Of a stretch of 64,000 bases of DNA, positions 16,832-25,466 are shown in pieces (position 1 is the stretch's first letter; every line of letters starts with the position of its first letter). Origin of the DNA: Arthrobacter sp. OV608 (GTDB lineage Bacteria; Actinomycetota; Actinomycetes; Actinomycetales; Micrococcaceae); NCBI GenBank assembly GCA_900110595.1, contig FOEZ01000002.1, positions 372,001 through 436,000 on the forward strand. The letters run 5' to 3'. The translations under genes were made by a program, and so were the position numbers. Below the pieces are notes generated by a model. The model was given only the letters and a program-made list of their open reading frames with translations. It was not told the DNA's origin and made no database searches.

Positions 16832-17521
16832 CTAGATGACCGTGACGCCCAGATGCGCCGCGAGCAGGGGCGCCAACAGGCCCAGCTGGTATTCATCGAC
16901 CACCACGCCGGCCAGGCTGCCGAGCCCGCTGATGCTCCGGAATTCGGTGCCGCGGAGATCGAAGTCCTTGAGCCTTGCCCCGCTGAGGTCCAGGGAACCG
17001 ATGGTGCAGTTCTTCAACGCCACCCGGGTGCCTGCCGCAGAACCGAGGTCCAACTCGTTGATGATGCAGTCGGTGATCAGCACGTCCGTCAGCTTGGCGC
17101 CCCGCAGGTTGAGGAAGTCCAGCTTGCCGCCGTCGATCCGGACCGACTGCCAGCCGCTCTCGTACAGTTCCGCGGATCCCAGGCGTGGGTTCCGCAGCTC
17201 AACGTCCCGCCAGGTGGTCCGGGCTGCCCTAAAGACGGGCGCGTACAACTCACCCAGGATGCAGTCGCGAAAGGAGGAACCGCGCAGCTGGGTGTCGTTA
17301 AAGGAGACGCCCTGGAACTCGCACTCCGCAAAATCCGTGCCGCCCAGTTCCAGGCCGTCGGCCTCCACACGGCTGTACCGGCCGCCGTCGTGCCTTGCAC
17401 CGCGCCGGAACCCCTCCCCGGGATCCTCGGTGAGGTCCGCCAACACAACAGGCGAAAGCCTGGGCGCAGTAACTTTTAACCCCGCTTTAGCAGCGCCGCC
17501 TCGACCGGCTGGGGCCGCCAC
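16832..17521 (-). CDS. Pentapeptide-repeat protein
   Basis: A 229-residue protein with A(D/N)LXX-type repeats through about residues 60-205 (ELGGTDFAECEFQGVSF, RGSSFRDCILGEL, LRGAKLTDVLI, LSGARLKDFDLRGTEF), predicted to fold as a right-handed quadrilateral beta-helix. Some members mimic DNA and inhibit gyrase, giving quinolone tolerance; this is not shown here. The GTG start overlaps the stop of the SRPBCC gene (TAGTG), so the pair is coupled. Confidence 0.82.
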   Translation of the reverse strand: MAAPAGRGGAAKAGLKVTAPRLSPVVLADLTEDPGEGFRRGARHDGGRYSRVEADGLELGGTDFAECEFQGVSFNDTQLRGSSFRDCILGELYAPVFRAARTTWRDVELRNPRLGSAELYESGWQSVRIDGGKLDFLNLRGAKLTDVLITDCIINELDLGSAAGTRVALKNCTIGSLDLSGARLKDFDLRGTEFRSISGLGSLAGVVVDEYQLGLLAPLLAAHLGVTVI

Positions 17522-17982
17522 TAGGAAAGCGATTCCGCTTTAGCCGCGATCTCCGTCAGGTCCTTGGTGAGGGCCTTCCTGGTGGCGGCCATGCCCATCC
17601 TGCCGAACAGCAGCATCATGATTTTGCTGGCGGCGGTGGGCTTGATGACCTCGGCGCCGAACGTGAGGGTGAGGTCGGTGCCGCCGTCACGCGGGGACAG
17701 GCTGAACCGGGTGGTGTAGTCCGCACCGCCCTGCTCGGCTTTGACGGTGGTGCTTCGGCCCGGCTCGGCTTCGGCCACCCACATCTCCACCGTTTCAGCC
17801 TTGCCGAACATCTTCCGGGTCTCCTTCCAGCGCGTCCCCTCGCTATATGGGCCATCGGTGAGGAGCTGGACGGAATCAACCCCGGAAAGGGTGGCCGCCG
17901 AGCCCGGGATGTCCGTAATAACGGACCAGACTTTTTCCGGTGGCGCCTGGATGTGCTGGGTGAGGCTCATGCTGTGGTCCAT
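17521..17982 (-). CDS. SRPBCC (polyketide-cyclase-like) family protein
   Basis: A 153-residue START-like domain protein. LTQHIQAPPEKVWSVITDIPG is the typical first strand and helix, with GTRWKETRKM and the C-terminal amphipathic helix LLFGRMGMAATRKALTKDL. Such domains bind hydrophobic ligands in a deep cavity; none can be named here. The start could be ATG 17982 or the next methionine four codons later. Coupled to the downstream pentapeptide-repeat gene. Confidence 0.8.
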   Translation of the reverse strand: MDHSMSLTQHIQAPPEKVWSVITDIPGSAATLSGVDSVQLLTDGPYSEGTRWKETRKMFGKAETVEMWVAEAEPGRSTTVKAEQGGADYTTRFSLSPRDGGTDLTLTFGAEVIKPTAASKIMMLLFGRMGMAATRKALTKDLTEIAAKAESLS

Positions 17983-18123
17983 GCTTCGAGCCTAGCCGCG
18001 GGCCCAGACAATCAACAGGCGCCCCCACCGCCCGGAAAACGGAAGGCTTGAAATAGTAAGCAAGCTTCGTGTTAGTGTGAAAAGGCACTGTTTGATCAAC
18101 GGAAACGAAAGGAGGCCACCACC

Positions 18124-18300
18124 ATGGGCCTCGGAGACAAGATCAGTAACGCAGCAGAAGACCTCGGCGGCAAGGCCAAGGAAGCAACGGGCAATGCCAC
18201 CGACAATGACCGTCTGAAGGCTGAAGGCCAGACCGACCAGGTCAAGGCTGACGCCAAGAAGGTCGGCGAAAGCGTCAAGGACGAGTTCAAGCGCGACTAG
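18124..18300 (+). CDS. CsbD-family stress protein
   Basis: A 58-residue hydrophilic protein that begins MGLGDKISNAAEDLGGKAKE and continues with GNATDNDRLKAEGQ and KADAKKVGESVKD, the CsbD signature. The family is general-stress induced, with no settled biochemical role. A very strong AAAGGAGG ribosome site precedes the ATG, so high expression is likely. It is monocistronic, with a terminator directly after. Confidence 0.9.
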   Translation: MGLGDKISNAAEDLGGKAKEATGNATDNDRLKAEGQTDQVKADAKKVGESVKDEFKRD

Positions 18301-18349
18301 CCTCTTCCTGCGGCAGTCCGGCTCTACCGGGCCGGCTGTAACAGAGCGA

Positions 18350-18390
18350 AACGGCGGCGGATCCCCAGGGATCCGCCGCCGTTCTGTTTG
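18350..18390 (+). terminator. Rho-independent terminator after csbD-like gene
   Basis: 15-bp perfect arms (AACGGCGGCGGATCC and its complement) with a 4-nt loop, followed by CTGTTTGTC. The stem lies 50 bp after the CsbD stop. Confidence 0.8.
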
Positions 18391-18429
18391 TCCATGTCCA
18401 GGTACGGGGGAAGCCAACCGGCGGAACCA

Positions 18430-19500
18430 TCACCATCCGCTGCGGGTAGGGGTATGCCCTTGCCGGGAGTCCTCAGGCATCGTCATTTCGGCCCGCAACC
18501 CCAGGAGCCGGATGGGGCGGTCCGGCTCGATTTTCGCCATAAGGTCGAGGGCCCGGGCGAGCACTTCCTCCGGAACTGAGGTCTCGGGAATCTTGCGGGC
18601 GTACGTCTTGGTGATGAACGGGGCGTAGCGGACCTTGAGCGTCAATCCGACTACCGGGCGCCCCTCGGCTGCGACGTCCTCCAGCACATGCGCCGCCAGT
18701 TCCCTGACTGCCTCCTCGATCTGCCCGGGTTCCGTGAGGTCCCGCTGGAACGTGGTTTCCCGGCTGTGCCCGCGCGCCACCCAGGGCGTGTCATCCACCG
18801 TCCGCGAACCGTCGCCCCGCCCAAGCTGGGCGTACCAGGGTCCCATCCTCGGTCCGAACTCGGGGACCAGGTCATCGGGGTTGGACGCCGCAAGCTGGGC
18901 GACGGTCTTGATGCCGAGCGTGGCAAGGCGGCGCGACACCTTCGTTCCCACGCCCCACAGGTCGATGGTGGGCCGGCTCCCCATAACCTCGAGCCAGTTC
19001 TCGCCGGTAAGCCGGAACACGCCTGCAGGCTTGCCGAACGTCGTCGCCACCTTGGCCCGGACCAGCGTGTCACCGATGCCCACGCTGCAGTGCAGCCGGG
19101 TCTCTTCTAGGACGGCACGCTGCATCTGCCGGGCATAGGCCTCGGGATCCTCGGCCTGCACCCCCACAAACGCTTCATCCCAGCCCAGCACCTGGACTGT
19201 GGCGCCGGGTTGCGCGCGAAGCACCGCCATAACCTTGTCCGATGCTTCCAGGTAGGCCTCATGGTCCACGGGCAGGATCATGGCGTCGGGCACTTTCCGG
19301 GCGGCGATGCGCAGCGGCATCCCCGAGCCCACCCCATACGCCCTGGCCTCGTACGAGGCCGTGGATACTACCGCTCGTTCGGTGGGATCGCCGCGGCCGC
19401 CAACAATCAACGGTTTGCCCGCGAGCTCGGGCCGGCGCAGCACCTCGACGGCCGCGATGAACTGGTCAAGGTCCACATGCAGCACCCATGGTTCACTCAC
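18430..19500 (-). CDS. dinB: DNA polymerase IV (Y-family)
   Basis: A 356-residue translesion polymerase. The GTG at 19500 puts the catalytic segment VLHVDLDQFIAAVEV at the very N-terminus, as in the family; the frame runs 36 codons further without support. VSTASYEARAYGVGSGMP is the fingers region, WDEAFVGV the second acidic pair (Asp-Glu), and CSVGIGDTLVRAKVATTFGKPAG the palm. A helix-hairpin-helix (WGVGTKVSRRLATLGIKTVAQLA) and the little-finger domain follow. The usual second-site residue context DMDAFFAS is DLDQFIAA here, as in some actinobacterial DinB proteins. No beta-clamp motif was identified with certainty. Confidence 0.9.
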   Translation of the reverse strand: MSEPWVLHVDLDQFIAAVEVLRRPELAGKPLIVGGRGDPTERAVVSTASYEARAYGVGSGMPLRIAARKVPDAMILPVDHEAYLEASDKVMAVLRAQPGATVQVLGWDEAFVGVQAEDPEAYARQMQRAVLEETRLHCSVGIGDTLVRAKVATTFGKPAGVFRLTGENWLEVMGSRPTIDLWGVGTKVSRRLATLGIKTVAQLAASNPDDLVPEFGPRMGPWYAQLGRGDGSRTVDDTPWVARGHSRETTFQRDLTEPGQIEEAVRELAAHVLEDVAAEGRPVVGLTLKVRYAPFITKTYARKIPETSVPEEVLARALDLMAKIEPDRPIRLLGLRAEMTMPEDSRQGHTPTRSGW

Positions 19501-19606
19501 AAGCCCCAGTCTGCCCCGGCCGCGCACGCGGCACCACTGCCACGCCGCCCGCCAGGTGGAAACGCCGACGGCGGGACTCCCCTCCCAGACGCGGTTAGCC
19601 TTAGCC

Positions 19607-20332
19607 ATGACCTACGCAGACCTGAGCGCCGAGAGCACCGCGGCCGGCGGCTCCCCCTCCCTGGGCGGCTACCTTGCCACACCGCCCGGCCCCGGCCCGT
19701 TTCCCGGCGTCGTAATGATCCACGAAGCGTTCGGGCTGAACGACATGACCCGGCGGCATGCGGACCGGCTGGCCAGTGCGGGTTACCTGACCCTCGCGCT
19801 GGACCTGTTCAGCGAGGGCGGCGCGCGTTGCTGCCTGGTCAGCACTATGCGGAGCATGCTCAAGGGCAACGGGCGCCCCTTTACGGACCTCGCCACAGCC
19901 CGGACATGGCTGGCCAAAGCGCCGCAGTCCAACGGAAAGACCGGCGTCATCGGCTTCTGCATGGGTGGCGGCTTCGCACTGCTCGTAGCCCGCGACGGCT
20001 TTGACGCCGCCTCGGTCAACTATGGCCGGCTGCCCGGAGACCTGGAGGACGCACTCCGCGGCGCCTGCCCCATCGTGGCCAACTACGGCGGCAGGGACAC
20101 TACGCTCAAAGGTGCCGCCCGCAAGCTCGAGGAAGCCCTCACCAGCCTCGGGATCGAGCACAACGTCAAGGAATTTCCCACTGCCGGCCACTCCTTCCTC
20201 AACGACGCCGACCTTGGCCCTGCCGTACTCCGGCCACTGATGCGGGTCATGGGAATCGGCCCGGACCCCGAGTCCGCCCCCGAAGCCTGGCAGCGGATCG
20301 AGGAGCACTTCTCCCGCTACCTGAAGAACTGA
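19607..20332 (+). CDS. Dienelactone-hydrolase family protein
   Basis: A 241-residue alpha/beta hydrolase. VVMIHEAFGLNDM is the oxyanion strand, GVIGFCMGGGFAL carries the cysteine nucleophile of the DLH family, and EFPTAGHSFLND supplies the His. ATG 19607 is the first methionine that gives the family N-terminus. It is divergent from dinB with about 100 bp between. No other chlorocatechol genes are nearby, so the natural substrate is uncertain. Confidence 0.88.
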   Translation: MTYADLSAESTAAGGSPSLGGYLATPPGPGPFPGVVMIHEAFGLNDMTRRHADRLASAGYLTLALDLFSEGGARCCLVSTMRSMLKGNGRPFTDLATARTWLAKAPQSNGKTGVIGFCMGGGFALLVARDGFDAASVNYGRLPGDLEDALRGACPIVANYGGRDTTLKGAARKLEEALTSLGIEHNVKEFPTAGHSFLNDADLGPAVLRPLMRVMGIGPDPESAPEAWQRIEEHFSRYLKN

Positions 20333-20346
20333 GGCGCAGCGAACAG

Positions 20347-20422
20347 TCCAGCCCGGTTTTTAGCGGCAAAACCGGGCGGGACGGCAGCCGTTACGCTGCC
20401 CGCCGGTAAAAACTGGGCTGGA
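20347..20422. repeat. Nested palindrome / branched hairpin
   Basis: Outer arms TCCAGCCCGGTTTTTA (20347-20362) and TAAAAACTGGGCTGGA (20407-20422) pair with one wobble. Inside, CCCGGTTTT/AAAACCGGG and GGCAGC/GCTGCC form alternative stems. It may terminate the dienelactone hydrolase gene or be a mobile palindromic element. Confidence 0.65.
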
Positions 20423-20441
20423 GTGGGCTGGAGAAACGGCA

Positions 20442-20474
20442 ACGGCGGGCCGCCCCGAAAGGGTGGCCCGCCGT
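20442..20474. terminator. Bidirectional terminator with GAAA tetraloop
   Basis: ACGGCGGGCCGCCCC pairs with GGGTGGCCCGCCGT across a GAAA loop. It lies between the convergent hydrolase and permease genes. Confidence 0.75.
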
Positions 20475-20513
20475 CGTCGCGGTTTCTACAGGCTAAACGG
20501 CCTGCACGAAGAG

Positions 20514-21974
20514 TTAGCTGTACAGCTCGCTCTTGGGCTGGTTGTTCTTGACCTTCTGCCAGCCCAGCCACAGGACCACCGCGAAGAACGGGATGGTGGC
20601 CAGGGTCCAGAGGCCCAGGTAGAACACCTCGCCGCTCTTGCTGGTCATGGTGTCGAAGCCGATCAGCACCGTGATGGCGAGCAGTCCCACCAGGCCGGCC
20701 CAGCTGGTCCACGGCGAACCGGGCATCGGCAGGCTGGACGTAACACCCTTGCGGTGGCGCAGCACAATCTGGCTGGCGAAGATGGAGCCCCAGCAGAAGA
20801 TCACGCCGATGGAGGCCGAGTTGAGGGCCAGGTCGAACGCGTAGGAGCCGCCGAGCCAGATGTTCAGCAGGATGCCCACCAGGTAGAAGGCTGCAATGGC
20901 AAGGATGGCCGCGTACGGGACGTGGCGCCTGGACATCTTGGTGAGCCACTGCGGGGCGTGGCCGTTGTTGGCCATGGTGCGGAACACGCGGCCGATAGAG
21001 TACAGGCCGGAGTTGCAGGAAGAGAGAGCGGCGGTGATGACGATCATGTTCATCACGTCGCCCACCCAGCCCAGGCCCATCTGGCCGAACACGGTGACGA
21101 ACGGCGAGGTGCCGGCCACGTACTGGTCCGAAGGCAGCAGCATGGCGAGCAGGGTGACGGAACCGACGTAGAACACCACAATGCGGAGTACGACGGCGCG
21201 GATCGCCTTGGGCACTTCGCGTTCCGGGTTCTGCATCTCGCCGGCGGTGATGCCCACCAGTTCGATGCCGTTGTAGGCGAAGATCACGGCGTTGAGGACC
21301 AGGACCATCACCAGCGCGCCCTTGGGGAACATGCCGCCTTCAGCGGCGAAGAGGTTCGCCACCGAGGCATGGCCGTCGCCCACCTGGGCGTTGGTGACCA
21401 CCATATAGGTGCCCACGGCCAGGAAGATCAGGATGGCGCCCACCTTGAGGCAGGAGGCCCAGAATTCGAACTCGCCGAACGCCTTGACGCTGAGCAGGTT
21501 CACTGCCACCAGGAGCGCCAGAGCGGCGATGGCGGAGGCTTCCACCGGGACATTGGGGAAGAAGAACTGGAAGTACAGGCCTATCGCAATCAGTTCGGCG
21601 ATGCCGGTCATGCCCCAGTTGATGAAGTACATCCAGCCGGAGAGGTAGGCGCCCTTTTTGCCGAACATTTCGCCTGCGTAGCTGACGAACGAGCCGGAGG
21701 TCTGGCGGTACATGATGAGCTCGCCCAGCGCCCGCATCAGCAGGTACGCGATGACGCCGGCGATGGCGTAGGAGAAAATCAGGGCCGGCCCGGTGGAGGC
21801 GAGGCGCCCGCCGGCACCCATGAACAGGCCGACGCCGATGGCGCCGCCCATGGCGATCATGGTCACATGGCGCCTGCCCAGCGTTTTGCTGTAGCCCTCG
21901 GCGCTGAGGGTGGGGTCGACGGCGGTGGATGGTGCCGTGGGGTTCTGGAGGTCTGTGGGGGTACTTTGAGGCAC
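20514..21974 (-). CDS. APC-superfamily amino-acid permease (AnsP/GabP-like)
   Basis: An inner-membrane amino-acid:proton symporter of about 486 residues with 12 predicted membrane segments. RRHVTMIAMGGAIGVGLFMGAG is the hallmark first segment. EFWASCLKVGAILIFLAVGTYMV and AYNGIELVGITAGEMQNPERE are conserved permease blocks. I prefer the GTG at 21974 because AAGGA sits 6 bp upstream; the frame extends to 22016. Overall it resembles asparagine permeases, but specificity cannot be fixed. It is monocistronic; nirD lies upstream in the same direction. Confidence 0.85.
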   Translation of the reverse strand: MPQSTPTDLQNPTAPSTAVDPTLSAEGYSKTLGRRHVTMIAMGGAIGVGLFMGAGGRLASTGPALIFSYAIAGVIAYLLMRALGELIMYRQTSGSFVSYAGEMFGKKGAYLSGWMYFINWGMTGIAELIAIGLYFQFFFPNVPVEASAIAALALLVAVNLLSVKAFGEFEFWASCLKVGAILIFLAVGTYMVVTNAQVGDGHASVANLFAAEGGMFPKGALVMVLVLNAVIFAYNGIELVGITAGEMQNPEREVPKAIRAVVLRIVVFYVGSVTLLAMLLPSDQYVAGTSPFVTVFGQMGLGWVGDVMNMIVITAALSSCNSGLYSIGRVFRTMANNGHAPQWLTKMSRRHVPYAAILAIAAFYLVGILLNIWLGGSYAFDLALNSASIGVIFCWGSIFASQIVLRHRKGVTSSLPMPGSPWTSWAGLVGLLAITVLIGFDTMTSKSGEVFYLGLWTLATIPFFAVVLWLGWQKVKNNQPKSELYS

Positions 21975-22148
21975 AACGGTTCCTTGTGGGTTGGGGGTTG
22001 GCCGCATCCGGGACACGAATGATTCCGCTCACAAAATTCGGGGAAATGCCTGTTGGGCAACCGAATGTGATCGGAATCTCTCGTGGCGCCGAAGCTTCGA
22101 GCGGCTCGTCTATCTTACAAGACGCAAAGGGGTGCTACGTGACGCGCG

Positions 22149-22484
22149 CTACACCGGCATCTGCAGGACCAGATTCTGCTGCCCGTCCAGCAAGACTTCG
22201 TAAGGGCGAAGGTTGCCCGCGCCGGTGGTGGAGCAGCCTGTGGCCAGGTCGAACGCGTGCTGGTGCAGCGGACACACCACCACATTGAGGTCAATGGTGC
22301 CGTCGGCCAGCGGGCCTCCCTTGTGCGGACAGACTGCAGGGAGCGCCCGGAGCGAGCCGTCGCGGAGCCGGAATACGGCCACCTGCCCGCCGTCCACCGC
22401 AAAGGCCCTGCCCTCGCCCGGCGGAATCTGCTCCACCGGGCCCAGCACATGCGCCTTCCCGCCTGTTGCCGTCCCGGCGCTCAT
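22149..22484 (-). CDS. nirD: Nitrite reductase small subunit, Rieske type
   Basis: A 111-residue Rieske-fold subunit of assimilatory NADH-nitrite reductase. The iron-sulfur ligands are visible as CPHKGGP and CPLHQHAFD (CXH and CXXH pairs), so this copy keeps the ligands, which many NirD proteins lack. Its start overlaps the nirB stop by four bases. It ends the operon. Confidence 0.88.
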   Translation of the reverse strand: MSAGTATGGKAHVLGPVEQIPPGEGRAFAVDGGQVAVFRLRDGSLRALPAVCPHKGGPLADGTIDLNVVVCPLHQHAFDLATGCSTTGAGNLRPYEVLLDGQQNLVLQMPV

Positions 22485-24994
22485 CGGACGGGTACCTGCG
22501 GGAGCACAGTCAGCGGCAGTGAGGTACGGAACTGCCCCGGCGTCATCGGGTCCGTGCGCTCTTCCCAGGGGTCCTCGTAGCTGTCCACCGATTCCTGCAT
22601 CGCCGCGTCCAGCTGCGCCGCGATGCCCTCCGAATCGTTCACAATGACATCCCGCAGATGCTCGATCCCTACCCGCGGAACAAACGCGTAGGTCCGTTCC
22701 AGCCAGTTGGCGCGTGCCCGGTAGTACTGCATAAACCTGCCGGTAAGGACCTTGACCTCTTCGGGATCATCAACGGTGGCAAGGAGATCGCCCTTGCGGA
22801 TGTGGGCGCCGGCAGCACCGCCCACATAGATCTCCCACCGGCCGCCTTCCACAGCCACCACGCCAACGTCCTTCACCAGCGACTCGGCACAGTTCCGGGG
22901 GCATCCGGACACCGCCAGCTTGAGTTTGGCCGGCGCCTCGATCCCCTGGAACCGTGATTCGATCTCGATGCCCAGCTTGGTGGAATCCCCGGTTCCGTAG
23001 CGGCAGAAGTCCTTGCCCACACAGGTCTTCACGGTGCGGAAGCTCTTTCCATAGGCGTAGCCCGAAGGCATGTCCAGGTCCGCCCATACCTGCGGCAGGT
23101 CCTCCTTGCGGATCCCCAGCAGGTCGATTCGCTGCCCGCCGGTGAGCTTGATCAGCGGGACGTTGTGCTTTTCGGCAACATCGGCGATGCGGCGCAGCTG
23201 CTGGACGCTCGTCACGCCGCCCTTCATTTGCGGGACCACCGAGAAGGTGCCGTCACGCTGGATGTTGGCGTGCACGCGGTCGTTGATGAACCGGGCGTCG
23301 CGTTCGTCAATGTATTGGTCTGCAAGCATCATCTTCAGCAGCGAGGCAAGCCCCATCTTGGACTTGGCATCCTCACCGCCGGGCGCGAGCGCGTGGAACA
23401 CAGCCGAGACCGAACGCAGCCCCCGCTTCCGGATTTCCGCCATCAGTTCCGCCTTGTCCAGGGGAATGGCAGGGACGTAGTAGGCGGTCGCGGGGTCCTC
23501 GGCCACGTCTCCGTCGGCCGCCCATTCCACCACCTGCCGCACCAGCAGCTTGCACGAGCCGCACCCCTTGCCTGCGCGGGTGGCCTCCATGGCTCCGGCA
23601 ACGGTGGTGCAACCGCCCTGCACCGCGTTTACCAGCGCCTTTTTGCTGACGCCGTTGCAGTTGCACACCTGCGCGTCGTCGCTGAGATCGGCCACTCCGG
23701 TGTCCCCGTCGGGGGTGCCGAGATCGAACATCAGCCCGATCCGTTCCTCGGGCAGGGGCAGCCCGTGGTCGTACGCCCGGGTCAGGTAGGCCACCTTCCG
23801 GCTGTCACCGAGGAGCGTGGCGCCCACCATCTTGTTGTCCCGCACCACGATGGATTTGAAGACGCCCCGGCTGGGTTCGGAGAAGACAATGTGCTCGTCG
23901 GTGTCGAGTTCCGGCCCGTGCAGTCCCATGGAGGCAACCTCGACGCCGGCCACCTTCAGTTTGGTGGCCGTGCGTGAACCCAGGTAAAGGGCGGAGGTGT
24001 CAGTCCCTGTGACCTGGTTGGCCAGCACCACGGCCTGCTCCCACAGGGGCGCCACCAGCCCGTACACCTCTCCCCGGTGCTGGACGCACTCCCCCACCGC
24101 GTAGATATCGTCCTCGTCCTGCACCCGCAGCCTGTCATCCACCACAATCGCCCGTTCCACGGGCAGGCCGCTCAGGACTGCCAGGTCCACGTTAGGGCGG
24201 ATTCCTGCAGCCACCACCACCATGTCGCACGGGATCACGGTGCCGTCGCGGAGGCTGACCCCGGTGGCCCTGTCGCTGCCCAGCACAGCGGTAGTGCGGC
24301 TGCCGGTAAGTACCCCGATGCCCAGGGCCTCCACGCTGCGCCGGAGCACCGCACCGCCGTCGGGCCCCATCTGGGCGCTCATCAAGTGACCGGCGGAATG
24401 GACCACGTCCACGTCGATGCCGTGACTCCGCAACCCGTAGGCTGCTTCAAGTCCCAGCAGTCCGCCGCCGATCACCACCGCCCGGCGGTGGTGCTCATGC
24501 TGGGCATAGGCCACCATTTTGCGGGTGTCATCGATGGTGCGGAACCCGAACACGCCCTGCTTGACCTGCCCGCCCGGGGTGTAGAGCCCGTCCATCGGCG
24601 GCATGTGGGAGCGGCTCCCGGTGGCGATGATCAGGGTGTCGTAGGGGGTCACCCTGCCGTCGCTGGAGAAGACATGCTTCGTGAAACGGTCGATCCTGTC
24701 CACCCTCACTCCGGCATGCAGTGTGATGCCGTTGTCCCGGTACCAGGACAGGGAGTTGAGGAAGATGTCGGCGTCGCTTTCCTCGCCGGAGAGGACGTGG
24801 CTGAGCATGATCCGGTTGTAGTTTCCATACGGCTCATCGCCGAACATGGTGATGGTGAACTGTGCGGCGCCCCCGCGGGCGAGGATTTCCTCCACGGCAC
24901 GGGCTCCGGCCATGCCGTTGCCGATCACCACGAGCCGGCGGCGCGGGCCCCGCGCGGATGGCTGGGTACGCGGAGTCTCCAGCAGGCTGGTCAT
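22481..24994 (-). CDS. nirB: Nitrite reductase [NAD(P)H] large subunit
   Basis: An 837-residue cytoplasmic enzyme reducing nitrite to ammonium. The N-terminal FAD/NAD(P)H oxidoreductase part has VVIGNGMAGARAVEEIL near residue 25 and VVIGGGLLGLEAAYGL near 170. A BFD-like [2Fe-2S] domain follows (CNCNGVSKKALVNAV, then GKGCGSCK). The C-terminal sulfite/nitrite reductase domain has TCVGKDFCRYG and AVSGCPRNCAE, the four cysteines that bind 4Fe-4S and siroheme. Length is full. It is coupled to the upstream unknown gene (TGATG) and to nirD (ATGA). Confidence 0.94.
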   Translation of the reverse strand: MTSLLETPRTQPSARGPRRRLVVIGNGMAGARAVEEILARGGAAQFTITMFGDEPYGNYNRIMLSHVLSGEESDADIFLNSLSWYRDNGITLHAGVRVDRIDRFTKHVFSSDGRVTPYDTLIIATGSRSHMPPMDGLYTPGGQVKQGVFGFRTIDDTRKMVAYAQHEHHRRAVVIGGGLLGLEAAYGLRSHGIDVDVVHSAGHLMSAQMGPDGGAVLRRSVEALGIGVLTGSRTTAVLGSDRATGVSLRDGTVIPCDMVVVAAGIRPNVDLAVLSGLPVERAIVVDDRLRVQDEDDIYAVGECVQHRGEVYGLVAPLWEQAVVLANQVTGTDTSALYLGSRTATKLKVAGVEVASMGLHGPELDTDEHIVFSEPSRGVFKSIVVRDNKMVGATLLGDSRKVAYLTRAYDHGLPLPEERIGLMFDLGTPDGDTGVADLSDDAQVCNCNGVSKKALVNAVQGGCTTVAGAMEATRAGKGCGSCKLLVRQVVEWAADGDVAEDPATAYYVPAIPLDKAELMAEIRKRGLRSVSAVFHALAPGGEDAKSKMGLASLLKMMLADQYIDERDARFINDRVHANIQRDGTFSVVPQMKGGVTSVQQLRRIADVAEKHNVPLIKLTGGQRIDLLGIRKEDLPQVWADLDMPSGYAYGKSFRTVKTCVGKDFCRYGTGDSTKLGIEIESRFQGIEAPAKLKLAVSGCPRNCAESLVKDVGVVAVEGGRWEIYVGGAAGAHIRKGDLLATVDDPEEVKVLTGRFMQYYRARANWLERTYAFVPRVGIEHLRDVIVNDSEGIAAQLDAAMQESVDSYEDPWEERTDPMTPGQFRTSLPLTVLPQVPVR

Positions 24995-25341
24995 CAGTGC
25001 TCCACCATGCCCAGGTCAATCACCACGGACCCGGTGACGCCCTCCGGGGCCGCAATGTAAAGCTCGACGGCGGACCCGCCCTCGATGTCCTCCACCACCC
25101 GCAGCGGAACATGGACGTCGCTCTTGGCTCCGATGGGAAAGTACCGCATGGGCACGCCGTTGCGCAGCAGGACAACCGTGATCAGCTCCGAGCTTGAGTT
25201 ACCTCCACGGAAGTACAGCGTCTGGTTGATCACCCCGTCCGGGACGTAGTGCGAGAGCTCGCTGTGGATGGGCACCGGCTTTTCCATCCCCGCGCCCTGG
25301 AAGGGGAAGATGCCTTGGAGGAAAAGGTTCTTGGTCAGCAT
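24994..25341 (-). CDS. Conserved-looking unknown protein at the head of nirBD
   Basis: A 115-residue protein from the ATG at 25341, chosen because AAAGGGA lies 6 bp upstream; an ATG two codons earlier would touch that site. It is beta-rich in composition (TLYFRGGNSSSELITVVLLRN, DVHVPLRVVED, AVELYIAAPE), with no membrane segment and no cysteines for a cofactor. I do not recognise the family. The stop overlaps the nirB start (TGATG), so it is co-translated with nitrite reductase and probably serves nitrogen assimilation. Confidence 0.72.
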   Translation of the reverse strand: MLTKNLFLQGIFPFQGAGMEKPVPIHSELSHYVPDGVINQTLYFRGGNSSSELITVVLLRNGVPMRYFPIGAKSDVHVPLRVVEDIEGGSAVELYIAAPEGVTGSVVIDLGMVEH

Positions 25342-25395
25342 GGGCATTCCCTTTCGGCCGGCAACAACTGTTACCGCCCATCCTGCGCCGCCCAT

Positions 25396-25433
25396 GTTTC
25401 AGCCTGCCGGTTCCCCGGTAACGATCCTTTAAC
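25396..25433 (-). promoter_or_regulatory. Candidate GlnR box upstream of the nir operon
   Basis: On the minus strand four 5-bp blocks recur at an exact 11-bp period: GTTAA, GTTAC, ACCGG, GAAAC. This matches the layout of actinobacterial GlnR sites (alternating GTnAC and GAAAC boxes), with the third block degenerate. It lies about 55 bp before the first gene of the operon. Confidence 0.45.
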
Positions 25434-25466
25434 GCAAAACTCACGGTTTTTCCGGGCCTGTGAGGT

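Noticed and set aside
20463..22022. A 519-codon plus-strand frame
   Set aside because: It is antisense to the amino-acid permease and rich in His/Gln/Glu, as expected from complementing hydrophobic codons.
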